DNA from: Bacteroidales bacterium
Lineage (GTDB): Bacteria > Bacteroidota > Bacteroidia > Bacteroidales > UBA932
DNA: 46,183 bases
NCBI GenBank assembly: GCA_017961175.1
Contig: JAGCXV010000009.1
Coordinates: forward strand, 1-46,183
Direction: 5' to 3'
The notes beneath the pieces were generated by a model. It was given only the letters and a program-made list of their open reading frames with translations, had not been told where the DNA came from and did no database searches. The position numbers were made by a program, and so were the translations under genes. Positions 32,127-41,582 of the stretch are shown piece after piece (the first letter of the stretch is position 1; each line of letters opens with the position of its first letter).

Positions 32127-33563
32127 TTATTTGATTGTAACCAGAAGCTGCTCAAGGAATTTCACGAACTTGTCCAGAGAAGCCAGATCCAGCTTTTCAC
32201 CAGGGGCGTGAACGCCTCTGAGTGTAGGACCGAATGATATCATGTCCCAGTCCGGGAACTTCTGGCTGAACAGTCCGCACTCAAGTCCTGCAGGAGTTAC
32301 GATAACCCTTGCATCTGTCTTGAAGAGCTTCTTGTAAACCTTCTTGCAATGCTCCAGAATCGGAGAGTTAAGTTTAGGAATCCATCCCGGATACTCTCCT
32401 TCGTGGGTAACCTTTGCACCGGCCATTGCCCAGCAAGCCTCCATCTGCTGAGCCATCCAGCGCCTTTCGCTTACCACTGCGCTTCTCTGGCTGGAACCGA
32501 TCACAATCTTGTTGCCCGGCCTCATCTTGATGGAAGCGAAGTTTGTGGAAATCTCTATCAGGCCAGGAATAGTGTCGCTGATCTTGTAAGATCCGTGAGG
32601 AGAGGCAACTCCGGCAAATATCAGAGAAGCAGCAGTGTTCTCGTCTATTGCCTTAAGCTTGCACTCAACCGGAACAAGTTCCATCTGGACACCCGGATCA
32701 GGAATGGCGAATTCCGCCTTAACCTCATCCCTTACCTGGTTGAAAATCTTTGTTACGGAAGCCTTTGCGCTCTTAGGGAATCCGAAGATTGCGTGAGCGT
32801 CTCTAGGGATGGCGTTGCGCTTGTTGCCACCGTCAATCTCGTAGAGTTCAATGCGGTGCTTGTCCAGAACCTTGTAGAGAAAACGCAGGAGCATCTGGTT
32901 TGCGTTTACGCGGTTCTTGTTGATGTCGTCTCCGCTGTGGCCGCCCTGGCTGCCGAATACCCTTACCTTATATTTGAGATATTCCTTTGTCTGAGGAACT
33001 GCCTTGTAGGTAAATACGGCGGTGGTGTCTATTCCGCCGTTGCATCCGATGCAAAGCTCGCCCTCGTCCTCGGAATCCAGGTTAAGAAGGATATTTCCCG
33101 TGCAGAAGCCCTTTTCCAGAGCCTCGGCTCCGTCCAGTCCGGTTTCCTCGGAGATGGTAAACAGGGCCTCCAGCTTTCCGGTCTTCATCTTAGGGTCAAT
33201 GAGAGCCGCCAGCTGAGCCGCCATTCCGATACCGCAGTCTGCACCCAGAGTGGTATCCTTGGCTATCATCCATCCGTCCTCGATGCAGTATTTGATAGAA
33301 TCCTTGGCAAAATCGTGCTTTACTCCCTGATTCTTCTCGCATACCATGTCGCAATGGCTCTGCATTATGATGGCAGGGACTTTCTCCATACCCTTGTCTG
33401 CCTTCTTGGTCAGAAGGACATTGCCCACCTTGTCTTTCTTTGCTCCGAGCTTGTGCTTCTTTCCGAAATCCAGAAGCCATTTGATTATCTTTTCCTCGTG
33501 ACCGCTCTCGCGGGGAACGGTTGTAATTTCCTTGAAGATTTCAAGAACTTTCTTGCTATCCAT
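32127..33563 (-). CDS. pepD: Aminoacyl-histidine dipeptidase (M20C)
   Basis: PepD is a zinc dipeptidase cleaving Xaa-His and other dipeptides in the cytoplasm. The 478-residue length is normal. The metal ligands are visible: His70 and Asp72 in SHCDMVCEK, Asp109 in TLGADCGIG, catalytic Glu139 and ligand Glu140 in SEETGLDGAEAL, and Asp163 in NLDSEDEGE. The conserved GGHSGDDI loop of the lid domain is also present. It lies 36 bp after dnaA and has its own terminator at 32075-32096. Confidence 0.96.
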   Translation of the reverse strand: MDSKKVLEIFKEITTVPRESGHEEKIIKWLLDFGKKHKLGAKKDKVGNVLLTKKADKGMEKVPAIIMQSHCDMVCEKNQGVKHDFAKDSIKYCIEDGWMIAKDTTLGADCGIGMAAQLAALIDPKMKTGKLEALFTISEETGLDGAEALEKGFCTGNILLNLDSEDEGELCIGCNGGIDTTAVFTYKAVPQTKEYLKYKVRVFGSQGGHSGDDINKNRVNANQMLLRFLYKVLDKHRIELYEIDGGNKRNAIPRDAHAIFGFPKSAKASVTKIFNQVRDEVKAEFAIPDPGVQMELVPVECKLKAIDENTAASLIFAGVASPHGSYKISDTIPGLIEISTNFASIKMRPGNKIVIGSSQRSAVVSERRWMAQQMEACWAMAGAKVTHEGEYPGWIPKLNSPILEHCKKVYKKLFKTDARVIVTPAGLECGLFSQKFPDWDMISFGPTLRGVHAPGEKLDLASLDKFVKFLEQLLVTIK

Positions 33564-33599
33564 AACTATGTATTATTTGTTGTTTACGTAATCGCAGGA

Positions 33600-35012
33600 T
33601 TATTTTCCGCCCTTAAGCTGACGCTCCAGGTCTGCAACATAGCGTCTTATGTTGCGGTCTGTGTCTATAAGGTCAGAAACGGTGCTGCAGGCGTGGAGAA
33701 CGGTGGCGTGGTCCTTTCCTCCCATCTGGCTGCCTATGGATGCAAGGGAGGTCTTGGTAAGGTTGCGCACCAGGTACATCGTAATCTGGCGGGCCTGGAC
33801 AATCTCCCTCTTGCGGGTCTTGGAAACGATGGTTTCCGGAGAAATCTTGAAATAATCGCACACCGTGTTGCGGATTCTCTCCAGAGAAATCTCTGAAGAA
33901 TCCACGTTCACTATCTGCTGTGTAACCTTCTTTGCAAGGTCAAGGGTTATGTTCTCCCTGTTGAATGTGGAATGAGCCAGAAGCGTAAGAATCGTTCCCT
34001 CAAGCTCGCGGACGCTTCCGGTAACCTTGGATGCCAGATAATTGACAATCTCTTCCCCAAGCACGATTCCCTCGTTGGCGCTCTTGGCCTTGATTATCTT
34101 CACCCTTGTATCGAAATCCGGAGTCAACAGCTCTGCGGTAAGCCCCCACTTGAATCTCTGGATCAGCCTTGTCTCCATATCCTTAAGGTTGCCCGGAGCA
34201 ACGTCCGAAGTCAGGATAAGCTGCTTTCCGGCCTGCTGCAGATAGTTGAATATGTGGAAGAAAGCGTTCTGGGTACCACTCTTTCCAGAGAAGTACTGAA
34301 CGTCATCGAGAATCAGCACATCAATCTGCTCGTAGAAATGCAGGAAGTCAGGAACCTTGTTTCCTACAGTAGCGTTCTGATACTGCGTCTTGAAAGTATG
34401 GGCGCTAACGTAGAGGACTATCTTTTCCGGATGCAGCTGCTTTACCCTCAAGCCGATAGCCTGGGAAAGATGGGTCTTTCCAAGACCGGATCCGCTATGG
34501 ATGAACAGCGGGCAGAACGGATTGTTGCCAGGTGTGGAAGCCACTCTCTCGCCCGCGCTCCTTGCAAGGCGGTTGCAAGGGCCCTCAATGAAATTCTCGA
34601 AGGAATATTTAGGATTGAGGTTCGGGTTGATGGTCAGCTTCTGGATGCCCGGAATAACGAAAGGATTGATAGGTTCCCTCTCGTTCCTCGGGAAAGCGAT
34701 AGGAGGATTGCCTGCAACCTCAAGCATCTGGTGAGGATAGGCAACCGTGCTGTTCACGAACTGGATATTGTAGAACAGGTTTACCTTGTCGCCGATGACC
34801 CTCTTGAGGGTCTTGCCAAGAATATCCACAAGCGGCATTTCCTCCAGATGGTGCATATGGGCGTCTGAAGGAACCTCTATCGTGAGGCTTGAATCAATCA
34901 GGGATATAGGCTTTACCGGCAGGAACCATTTCTGGTACACTGCGTCCGGAACGTTGCTCTTTATGATCTGAAGACAACGGTCCCACACCTCTATGTGATT
35001 GCTCTCGCTCAT
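33600..35012 (-). CDS. dnaA: Chromosomal replication initiator DnaA
   Basis: DnaA opens the origin and loads the replicative helicase. The 470 residues show domain I (1-85, WDRCLQIIKSNVPDAVYQKWF), a short linker, the AAA+ domain with Walker A GSGLGKTHL (174-182), Walker B VLILDDVQYF, and the C-terminal DNA-binding domain with the signature GGKDHATVLHACSTV. An unusual loop around 145-165 (PCNRLARSAGERVASTPGNN) matches other Bacteroidota DnaA. The gene is flanked by an MCE gene and pepD rather than dnaN or gyrB. The 204-bp upstream region is AT-rich. Confidence 0.98.
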   Translation of the reverse strand: MSESNHIEVWDRCLQIIKSNVPDAVYQKWFLPVKPISLIDSSLTIEVPSDAHMHHLEEMPLVDILGKTLKRVIGDKVNLFYNIQFVNSTVAYPHQMLEVAGNPPIAFPRNEREPINPFVIPGIQKLTINPNLNPKYSFENFIEGPCNRLARSAGERVASTPGNNPFCPLFIHSGSGLGKTHLSQAIGLRVKQLHPEKIVLYVSAHTFKTQYQNATVGNKVPDFLHFYEQIDVLILDDVQYFSGKSGTQNAFFHIFNYLQQAGKQLILTSDVAPGNLKDMETRLIQRFKWGLTAELLTPDFDTRVKIIKAKSANEGIVLGEEIVNYLASKVTGSVRELEGTILTLLAHSTFNRENITLDLAKKVTQQIVNVDSSEISLERIRNTVCDYFKISPETIVSKTRKREIVQARQITMYLVRNLTKTSLASIGSQMGGKDHATVLHACSTVSDLIDTDRNIRRYVADLERQLKGGK

Positions 35013-35216
35013 TAAACTTGAATGATATTAGAAAAAAAAAGCGCCGTGGTTTGGCAGAACAAAAATGGTAAATAAAAAGTTAAAAAAAAATATCTCCAGC
35101 TCTTGTTTTTTTAAGGATAAATTTAAGAGCCCTATAAATCAGCACGAAAAAAATTACGGTTTTATAATATTGCCTATATCAGATATTTGCACCAAATTGC
35201 GTAGCTAAATGTCTAA
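35013..35216. other. AT-rich intergenic region upstream of dnaA
   Basis: This 204-bp stretch is the longest gene-free gap in the window. It holds several A-tracts, a near-match to the -7 box on the minus strand (CATTTTTG at 35060-35067, 7 of 8), and a weak 6-bp inverted repeat (GCTCTT 35099-35104 with AAGAGC 35125-35130). I found no TTATCCACA-type DnaA box by eye, so I do not call it an origin. Confidence 0.6.
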
Positions 35217-36134
35217 TCAGAACACACTTACTTTGATATATTTTTTAGGGTTAGCCTTTATCTTTTTTACCATTCCGTCTATATCGTTGAGCAAACTGTC
35301 CACGGAATTGTGCAGGTCGTCGTTTCCCATCAGTTTTCCGGTGGTGGAATTCGGAGACTGGAGCTTGTCAAGCACTGAGTTCAATCTATCCAGACTTTCC
35401 TGCAGACGGACGGCAGAAAGGTTTTCCGCTGTCTTGTTGACATTTGCGATAGCTCCCTTCAGGTCTCCGTCAGGAGCGCTCAAATCCTGGGTAAGGGTAT
35501 TTATATTCTTCAGCGATGAAGACAGGTCAGGAGTCATACCGTTCAGTGAAGCGGATAGTTTCTGGATATTTGCCAGGGAACCGTCCAGCCTTCTGAGAGA
35601 AGAATGCAGATCCTGCCTTGCTGCAGAATCCAAGGTCTGGTTTACGGCAGAAAGAACGGAGTTGAGGTTATCCACGGTTTCCTCCAGCTTGTCCTTGAGC
35701 GGTCCCACATAACCGTAAAGCACACTGAGCATATCCGGAACGCTCTTTCCCTTAAGGGTATCCCCGTCTCTCGCCCCTATCTGAGAATCTCCCAGAGCCA
35801 GTCTCAAAGCCTTGCCTCCCAGAAGATTGGAACTGTAAACCTCAGCCCTTGTATCTATAGGTATAAGGTAATCGTTCGTGACGTTGAAGCTGACAAGGAA
35901 ACTGTCTCTGACAGGATCCAGCTTTATCTTCTCGATGGTTCCAACCTTAAAGCCCCTGATATAGATCGGAGAAGTGGCAGCAAGCCCCTCAACTTCAGGG
36001 AGGTAAGTGTGATAAGTGCTCCTCTTCTTGAACAACTCGTAACCCTTAAGGAAGTTCAAGGCCAGGAAAAGCGCCACACCCACCGCTATGACGAATATGC
36101 CTATTTTCTGACTGCTGGAAATTTTCATGATCAA
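35217..36134 (-). CDS. MlaD family (MCE domain) lipid-transport protein
   Basis: MCE proteins are the substrate-binding components of ABC lipid transporters that move phospholipid between the inner and outer membranes. The 305-residue protein has one N-terminal membrane helix (about 10-30) and a single MCE domain (about 38-115, with TYLPEVEGLAATSPIYIRGFKVGTI). A long helical C-terminal region (about 140-290) has heptad-like Leu/Ile spacing, suited to a tunnel or needle. MlaE and MlaF partners are not adjacent. The start may be 36134 or 36128 (MKISSS). It follows the amidase gene by 3-9 bp. Confidence 0.92.
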   Translation of the reverse strand: MIMKISSSQKIGIFVIAVGVALFLALNFLKGYELFKKRSTYHTYLPEVEGLAATSPIYIRGFKVGTIEKIKLDPVRDSFLVSFNVTNDYLIPIDTRAEVYSSNLLGGKALRLALGDSQIGARDGDTLKGKSVPDMLSVLYGYVGPLKDKLEETVDNLNSVLSAVNQTLDSAARQDLHSSLRRLDGSLANIQKLSASLNGMTPDLSSSLKNINTLTQDLSAPDGDLKGAIANVNKTAENLSAVRLQESLDRLNSVLDKLQSPNSTTGKLMGNDDLHNSVDSLLNDIDGMVKKIKANPKKYIKVSVF

Positions 36135-36137
36135 TTA

Positions 36138-37337
36138 TTATCTGGTTACAATTTTACCATTTTTTATCGCGATAATGAAGGCCTGAGGGAATTTTTTTCT
36201 CACGTCACCCAGAATCGCCGCCGCCTTCTGCCTAGTATCATAATCTCCGTAATGATATTTGTAGAAACCGTTGTCATAGATACTCTGGACACCCTTAAGC
36301 CCCTTGAACTCAGAGGAATTGCTCTTGAGTTTCTTCTTTGCCGCCATAATCTGGATGGAATACCTGACCTGAGAAACGGGTTTCACTTCTGGCTTTACAG
36401 GCTCTGGATTCTGGACTTCCGGCTGCTGCGGCTCAGTTGTCTGAGTCTCAGGCTGGGTTTCCGGCTGAGTCTCAGCTTTTGGAGTCTCTTCCTGCGTGTT
36501 CTCGTCCTGTGATGTTTCTTCCGGGTTGCCGTAGCGGCTGCTGTAATCATCGCAGTACCTTGTAAAAGCATCTGCCAGGCGGCGGGCAATCATCTGCTGG
36601 CCTTCCTGAGTGGTTATCCGGGCTTTGTCGGCAGCATTGGTAAGGAAGCCTATTTCCGTAAGGACGGAAGGCATCGTTGTTCGCCACAGAACCAGGAAAC
36701 CGGCCTGCCTTACACCCCTGTTAACGGAAACAGGGCCCTTCCGGTACTCGTCCTGGATGAAACTGGCAAACCTTATACTCTGCTCGGAATAAGCGTTCTG
36801 GAGCAGGGAAAATATGATGTAGGACTCCGGAGAATCAGGATTGAAGCCCTCATACTTGGTCGTGTAGTCATCCTCCATCTTGATTACGGCATTCTCCCTC
36901 TTGGAAACCTCAAAGTTCTTGTCGCTGACGTGAGATCCCATAGTGTAGGTCTCGCTGCCGGAAGGAACAACGGAAGGATTTGCGTTCACGTGGATGGACA
37001 GGAAAAGGTCCGCCTTGTTGCGGTTGGCAATGTCGGCCCTTTCCGCCAGAGGAATGAAGACGTCCTTTTTCCTTGTATATATGACCTTGACATCAGGATG
37101 TTCCTCCTCAATGATCTTGCCCAGCTTAAGAGCCACGGAAAGGACGATGTTTTTCTCGCTGTATTTGCGGTCCTTGCTCATGCAGCCGTGGTCGTGGCCG
37201 CCGTGCCCCGGGTCCAGAACCACGCACTTTACCCGTCCTGTGCTGTTCTGGGCGCTTAGCGGCAGGGAAACTCCGGAGAGGACCGCCGCCAGCGCTACGG
37301 TAAATGCAATGCGTCCTATGCCGGAGAGAAGCCTCAT
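36138..37337 (-). CDS. N-acetylmuramoyl-L-alanine amidase with SPOR domain
   Basis: The enzyme cleaves the amide between MurNAc and the peptide stem during cell separation. After a signal peptide (1-30, ending PLSAQ) comes an Amidase_3 domain (about 35-262) with zinc ligands His45 (DPGHGGHDHG), Glu61 and His116 (SIHVNANP) and catalytic Glu228 (LTEIGFL). A Glu/Thr/Pro/Gln-rich linker (271-322) leads to a C-terminal SPOR domain (about 324-395, VRYSIQIMAAKK), which binds denuded glycan strands at the division site. In Bacteroidota this amidase is often next to an MCE gene, as here. Regulation by an EnvC-like activator is possible but no partner is in the window. Confidence 0.95.
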   Translation of the reverse strand: MRLLSGIGRIAFTVALAAVLSGVSLPLSAQNSTGRVKCVVLDPGHGGHDHGCMSKDRKYSEKNIVLSVALKLGKIIEEEHPDVKVIYTRKKDVFIPLAERADIANRNKADLFLSIHVNANPSVVPSGSETYTMGSHVSDKNFEVSKRENAVIKMEDDYTTKYEGFNPDSPESYIIFSLLQNAYSEQSIRFASFIQDEYRKGPVSVNRGVRQAGFLVLWRTTMPSVLTEIGFLTNAADKARITTQEGQQMIARRLADAFTRYCDDYSSRYGNPEETSQDENTQEETPKAETQPETQPETQTTEPQQPEVQNPEPVKPEVKPVSQVRYSIQIMAAKKKLKSNSSEFKGLKGVQSIYDNGFYKYHYGDYDTRQKAAAILGDVRKKFPQAFIIAIKNGKIVTR

Positions 37338-37363
37338 ATCATTCCCTTTTTATAAATCGGTTA

Positions 37364-37371
37364 CAAAAATA
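37364..37371 (-). promoter_or_regulatory. Probable -7 element for the amidase operon
   Basis: Minus-strand TATTTTTG matches TAnnTTTG. A TTTG at 37395-37398 with a 23-nt spacer is a possible -33. It lies 26 bp before the amidase ATG and close to the divergent lptD box. Confidence 0.5.
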
Positions 37372-37375
37372 TTGC

Positions 37376-37383
37376 TACATTTG
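37376..37383 (+). promoter_or_regulatory. Probable -7 element for the lptD-like gene
   Basis: TACATTTG is an exact TAnnTTTG, 52 bp before the ATG at 37436. No clear -33 box is seen. It is 4 bp from the divergent amidase -7 box, so the two promoters must compete for polymerase. Confidence 0.45.
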
Positions 37384-37435
37384 TACTTTGCTGACAAATT
37401 TACAAATAAAAGCTGAAAAGAGACCTTAGATAGTT

Positions 37436-40201
37436 ATGTCTATAGGAAGAATAATAAGGAAAACCTGCAATGTGGCCCTGTGCGCCCTGCTGCTTGCCTC
37501 CATCTGGGGCTTTACCCCGGGGAAGCATACGGCAAAAGGTTCCCGAATGCCTTCCTTCAGAGACACTATTCCGGTTCTGGACAGCATCGCGGCAAAAGAT
37601 TCCCTCGGCAAAGACTCCCTAAACCTCAACGATTCACTCTTCATAGTTGATTCATCCCTCATTTCCACTCTCAAGGAGCCTGTTTTCTCCACGGGAAGAG
37701 ACTCAAGCGTGGAAATCCTCACGGATGGAAAACGGATGCTCTACTACTATGGAGATGTTACCGTAACCTACGACAACATATCAATCAAGGCAGACTATAT
37801 CGCCTATAACGTGCAGACAAAGACGGTGTTCGCAAAAGGTCTCCCGGATTCGACCGGAGTAATCAAGGGCAATCCGGAACTAAAGGAAGGCAAGAACACC
37901 TACACTATGGAGAGCGTCTACTACAACTTCGACACCAAGAAGGCCAAGATCAGGAACATGATGACGCAGGAAGGAGACGGCAACATCAAAGGCAAGTATA
38001 TCAAGAAGATGGCGGACAACTCCATCAACATCGCCAGAGGTATTTACACTACCTGCGACGCTGAGGAGCCTCACTTCTACCTTCAGATGACAACGGCAAA
38101 GGTTATCAATTCGGGGCCTGTCAAGAAGACCGTGTTCGGCCCGGCCTACACCGTGATAGAAGGTGTTCCGACACCGTTCGCCCTTCCGTTCGGATTTGTT
38201 CCAAAAATCAGCAACCGAAGTGGCGGAGTGCTCTTCCCTACATACGGAGAAGAAACCGCCAGAGGATTCTACCTCAAGGGATTGGGCTATTACTTCGTAT
38301 TCGGGGACCATCTGGACCTGGCCACAACGGTAGATATCTACACAAGGGGGTCCTGGGCCGTAAACATTAATTCAAGATACGCCAAGAGATACAAATACAC
38401 CGGTAACCTTGCAGGAGTCTATTCCGTGGACATTACAGGAGAGAAGAACCAGCCGGATTATGTCAAGAGCAAGAACTTCTCCTTGAACTGGAACCATAGC
38501 CAAGACGCGAAAGCCAGGCCCGGAACTACATTCAGGGCATCGGTGAACTTCTCTTCCCCTTCCAACAGCAGATACAACTCTACAACGATAAACCAGGCGC
38601 TGACCAACCAGATTTCCTCTTCCATTTCATACGGAAAAAGTTGGGCCGGAACGCCTTTCTCCTTGAGCATAAACGCTTTGCATAACCAGAATTCAAGAGA
38701 CAGTTCCTATGCCGTTACACTCCCTAACCTCACCTTTACGGTGAGCAGGATCAACCCTTTCAAGAGGAAGGTAATGATAGGCAAGAGGAAATTCTATGAA
38801 GACATAACCTTCAACTATACGGCCCATTTCGACAACAAGATCAATTTCAAGAGTTCTGAAGTGGGAGAACCGGATTTCTTCAAGAAAATGCGCAACGGAC
38901 TTCAGCATACTTTCAGCATTGGACTTCCTACATTCACAGTGCTGAAATATGTTCAGGCATCTCCAGGCGTAAACTACGGCATGAACTGGTATTTCTCAGA
39001 ATCACACCAGTACTACGATACCAGGCAACGCAAGGCCGTCACAGAGTTATCTGATCCTTTCAGCACATTCGGCCTTACGCAAACATACAGTTTCAACCTG
39101 TCCTTCAATACCAGGATCTACGGACTTTTCAACTTCGGGAAGAACAGCAAGCTCCAGGCAATGAGGCATATCATTACCCCAAGCATCAGTTTCAACTACA
39201 CTCCTGAAATGGGCACAAAGGCTAATGGCTACCGCACCTATGAGTATGTGGATCCAGATGGCAAACCTCATTCCGTAGTCTATAACAAATATGCCGGGCA
39301 GCTCTATTCCCCTCCGGGGATGGGAAGCAATGCCGGCATGAACTTCAGCTTCGGCAACACGTTGGAGGCCAAGGTAAAATCGCAGAGAGACACAACAGGA
39401 AAAGGTGTCCGGAAAGTAAAACTCATAGACCAGCTCAACATTGCAGGTTCCTACAATTTCCTGGCTGATTCCATGAAACTGAGCAATATTTCCGTGAACA
39501 TGTCCACAACCGTATTCGGAAAAATGGGCATTTCCGCAAATATGACACTGGATCCTTATGCTATAGACGAAAGAGGAAAAAGATATGACAAGCTGTTGAT
39601 TACCCAGGGAGGTTTCAAGCCATTCAGGCTGACTGGAGCAAGCCTTTCCACTTCCTACACGTTCCAGGGCGAGGGAAAGAGCCGCTGGGGTTCCGACTAC
39701 AGGCCAGAAGGAGGTATGCCGATCTCGCCGACAAGAGCCGGAACCAACTCCACATCCTCCTCTTACCAGAGAATATTCTATCATCCTGTAACAGGAGAAT
39801 ACATTCCTGGAGGATGGGTTTACTACTACGACCCGAATATGCCGTGGAGCGTAAATCTCAATTACAGCTACTCATACTACAAATCTTACCAGTACTCCAA
39901 TAATCAACTGGTTACAAAGAACACTCATGCGATGACCCTGGGCATCAGCTCTCAGGTTCAGATATACAAAGACTTGCGAATTTCCCTGAATACCGGTGTG
40001 GACCTTACCAAAATGAAGTTGACCACTACCCAGCTCTCAGGTTCGTTCAGCCTTCACTGCTTCAACATAAGCTTCTCCTGGATTCCTAACGGAAAATGGG
40101 AGAGCTGGAGTTTCAGGATCAGCGCCAACGCTTCATCCCTGGCAGACCTTCTCCAGTTCAAGAAGAACGCCAGCTACTGGGATAACGGCAGCGGTTATTA
40201 A
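37436..40201 (+). CDS. lptD: LptD-like LPS assembly outer membrane protein
   Basis: LptD forms the outer membrane channel that inserts lipopolysaccharide, usually with the lipoprotein LptE. The 921-residue protein has an N-terminal signal (MSIGRIIRKTCNVALCALLLASIWGF) and a periplasmic OstA/LptA-like jellyroll region (about 80-190, YYGDVTVTYDNISIKADYIAY). A long aromatic-rich beta-barrel region with alternating hydrophobic strands runs to the C-terminus. The central NRSGGVLFPTYGE block matches Bacteroidota LptD homologues (DUF4588-type). The conserved cysteines of enterobacterial LptD are not evident. rpe follows after 18 bp. Confidence 0.9.
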   Translation: MSIGRIIRKTCNVALCALLLASIWGFTPGKHTAKGSRMPSFRDTIPVLDSIAAKDSLGKDSLNLNDSLFIVDSSLISTLKEPVFSTGRDSSVEILTDGKRMLYYYGDVTVTYDNISIKADYIAYNVQTKTVFAKGLPDSTGVIKGNPELKEGKNTYTMESVYYNFDTKKAKIRNMMTQEGDGNIKGKYIKKMADNSINIARGIYTTCDAEEPHFYLQMTTAKVINSGPVKKTVFGPAYTVIEGVPTPFALPFGFVPKISNRSGGVLFPTYGEETARGFYLKGLGYYFVFGDHLDLATTVDIYTRGSWAVNINSRYAKRYKYTGNLAGVYSVDITGEKNQPDYVKSKNFSLNWNHSQDAKARPGTTFRASVNFSSPSNSRYNSTTINQALTNQISSSISYGKSWAGTPFSLSINALHNQNSRDSSYAVTLPNLTFTVSRINPFKRKVMIGKRKFYEDITFNYTAHFDNKINFKSSEVGEPDFFKKMRNGLQHTFSIGLPTFTVLKYVQASPGVNYGMNWYFSESHQYYDTRQRKAVTELSDPFSTFGLTQTYSFNLSFNTRIYGLFNFGKNSKLQAMRHIITPSISFNYTPEMGTKANGYRTYEYVDPDGKPHSVVYNKYAGQLYSPPGMGSNAGMNFSFGNTLEAKVKSQRDTTGKGVRKVKLIDQLNIAGSYNFLADSMKLSNISVNMSTTVFGKMGISANMTLDPYAIDERGKRYDKLLITQGGFKPFRLTGASLSTSYTFQGEGKSRWGSDYRPEGGMPISPTRAGTNSTSSSYQRIFYHPVTGEYIPGGWVYYYDPNMPWSVNLNYSYSYYKSYQYSNNQLVTKNTHAMTLGISSQVQIYKDLRISLNTGVDLTKMKLTTTQLSGSFSLHCFNISFSWIPNGKWESWSFRISANASSLADLLQFKKNASYWDNGSGY

Positions 40202-40219
40202 ACTTACAGACAACAGAGT

Positions 40220-40870
40220 ATGAAACGGATGATTGTAGCCCCATCGATGCTTGCAGCGGACTTTGCCAACCTGGCAAAGGACATTGACCTTGTAAATGCC
40301 TATGCGGACATAATCCACCTGGACATTATGGACGGAGTCTTTGTACCAAACATTTCCTATGGAACTCCACTAGTGGAAACCATCTGCAAGAGAGCCACCA
40401 TTCCGGTAGAAGCCCATCTGATGATTGTAGAGCCGCAGAAGTTCTTTGAATTGTACAGGAGCCTGGGCGTAGGTTCCATCAGCGTCCACTATGAGGCCTG
40501 CAACCATCTCGACCGCACCATAAAGAGAATCAAGGAACTGGGCATGAAGGCCGGAGTCGCCATCAACCCGCACACCAGCGTCAAGCTTCTTGAAGATGTC
40601 GTCAGGTTCTCCGATTACATCCTGATAATGAGCGTCAATCCGGGTTACGGCGGGCAGAAGTACATTCCTTACTGCACAGAAAAAATCGCAGAGCTTAAAA
40701 AGCTCATTGAGAAAAACAATCCTGATTGCCTGATTGAAGTGGATGGCGGAGTGACCGCCGGAAATATCGGGGAAATCGCCGATGCCGGTGCTGATGTGGT
40801 TGTAGCAGGCAGCGCGGTCTTCGGAGCGGAAGATCCGGGCAAGGCCATCAAGAAACTCCAAGGCGTATGA
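40220..40870 (+). CDS. rpe: Ribulose-phosphate 3-epimerase
   Basis: Rpe interconverts ribulose 5-phosphate and xylulose 5-phosphate in the pentose phosphate pathway. The 216-residue TIM barrel has the substrate and metal residues: SMLAADFANL, HLDIMDGVFVPNIS (His33, Asp35, Asp38), HLMIV (His66), MSVNPGYGGQKYIP and the C-terminal EVDGGVTAGNIGE. It follows lptD by 18 bp, so it may be cotranscribed. No hairpin terminator is visible in the 52 bp before the convergent psd gene. Confidence 0.97.
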   Translation: MKRMIVAPSMLAADFANLAKDIDLVNAYADIIHLDIMDGVFVPNISYGTPLVETICKRATIPVEAHLMIVEPQKFFELYRSLGVGSISVHYEACNHLDRTIKRIKELGMKAGVAINPHTSVKLLEDVVRFSDYILIMSVNPGYGGQKYIPYCTEKIAELKKLIEKNNPDCLIEVDGGVTAGNIGEIADAGADVVVAGSAVFGAEDPGKAIKKLQGV

Positions 40871-40922
40871 TGGGAGGGATGAGCGAAGCGAAGGCTAGAG
40901 AGAAAAATAATTGCTTGGTAAA

Positions 40923-41582
40923 CTACTTGATTTTAGCTATAACCGTCTGGCAGGCGCGGACCTTGTCGCCCTCCTTTACAAGAATCTCAGACCCAAGAGG
41001 CAGGAAGAAATCCACCCTGCTTCCGAACTTTATGAATCCCATCTGCTGCCCTGCGGCGACGACATCCCCCTGCTTTGCGTAGCACACTATCCTGCGTGCC
41101 ACATAGCCGGCAATCTGCCTTACAAGCATATCCTTGCCGCAATCCAGCCGTATCCCCACGGAAGTCCTCTCGTTCTTCTCTGAAGACTTTGGATGCCAGG
41201 CGACAAGATAGTTCCCCAAATGGTGATTGCTGTAAAGGATCCTTCCTCCTGCCGGATAATAGTTTACGTGCACGCTCCAGATGCTCATGAAAACCGATAC
41301 CTGGATGCACCTTGAATGCAGGAACTCGTTTTCCTCAGCCTCTTTAATAATCACAACCTCCCCGTCTGCAGAAGACAGGATTTCATTATTTGATGATGAT
41401 ATCACTCCGCGATGCGGATCCCTGAAGAAATACGCTACAAAGCAGAACAACCCCAATAGAATCAAAGCCAGGATAACCGTTATCCAGTTTACGCCGAACG
41501 CCAGCATAATTGCAACGGCAACCACGGCAAAGACAAAGAATGTCAGCAAGACTGATATGCGGCCTTCCTTGTGTATCATCAA
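40923..41582 (-). CDS. psd: Phosphatidylserine decarboxylase proenzyme (archaetidylserine-type, short form)
   Basis: Psd decarboxylates phosphatidylserine to phosphatidylethanolamine with a pyruvoyl cofactor formed by self-cleavage. The cleavage site GS is at 187-188 (FIKFGSRVDFF), so the small alpha chain is the last 32 residues. The 219-residue length is that of the short Psd-A class. Two hydrophobic segments at 10-30 and 33-54 anchor it to the inner membrane. The start may be Met1 or Met2. Its start overlaps the cdsA stop by 4 bp (ATGA), coupling the two lipid-synthesis genes. Confidence 0.95.
   Translation of the reverse strand: MMIHKEGRISVLLTFFVFAVVAVAIMLAFGVNWITVILALILLGLFCFVAYFFRDPHRGVISSSNNEILSSADGEVVIIKEAEENEFLHSRCIQVSVFMSIWSVHVNYYPAGGRILYSNHHLGNYLVAWHPKSSEKNERTSVGIRLDCGKDMLVRQIAGYVARRIVCYAKQGDVVAAGQQMGFIKFGSRVDFFLPLGSEILVKEGDKVRACQTVIAKIK

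Noticed and set aside
35013-35216. Chromosomal origin next to dnaA
   Set aside because: AT-rich and adjacent to dnaA, but no DnaA boxes or 13-mer repeats were recognised and dnaN is absent. Evidence is too weak.
40871-40922. Terminator between rpe and psd
   Set aside because: The 52-bp gap has only short imperfect repeats (GCGAAGCGAAGG) and no stem with a U tract.
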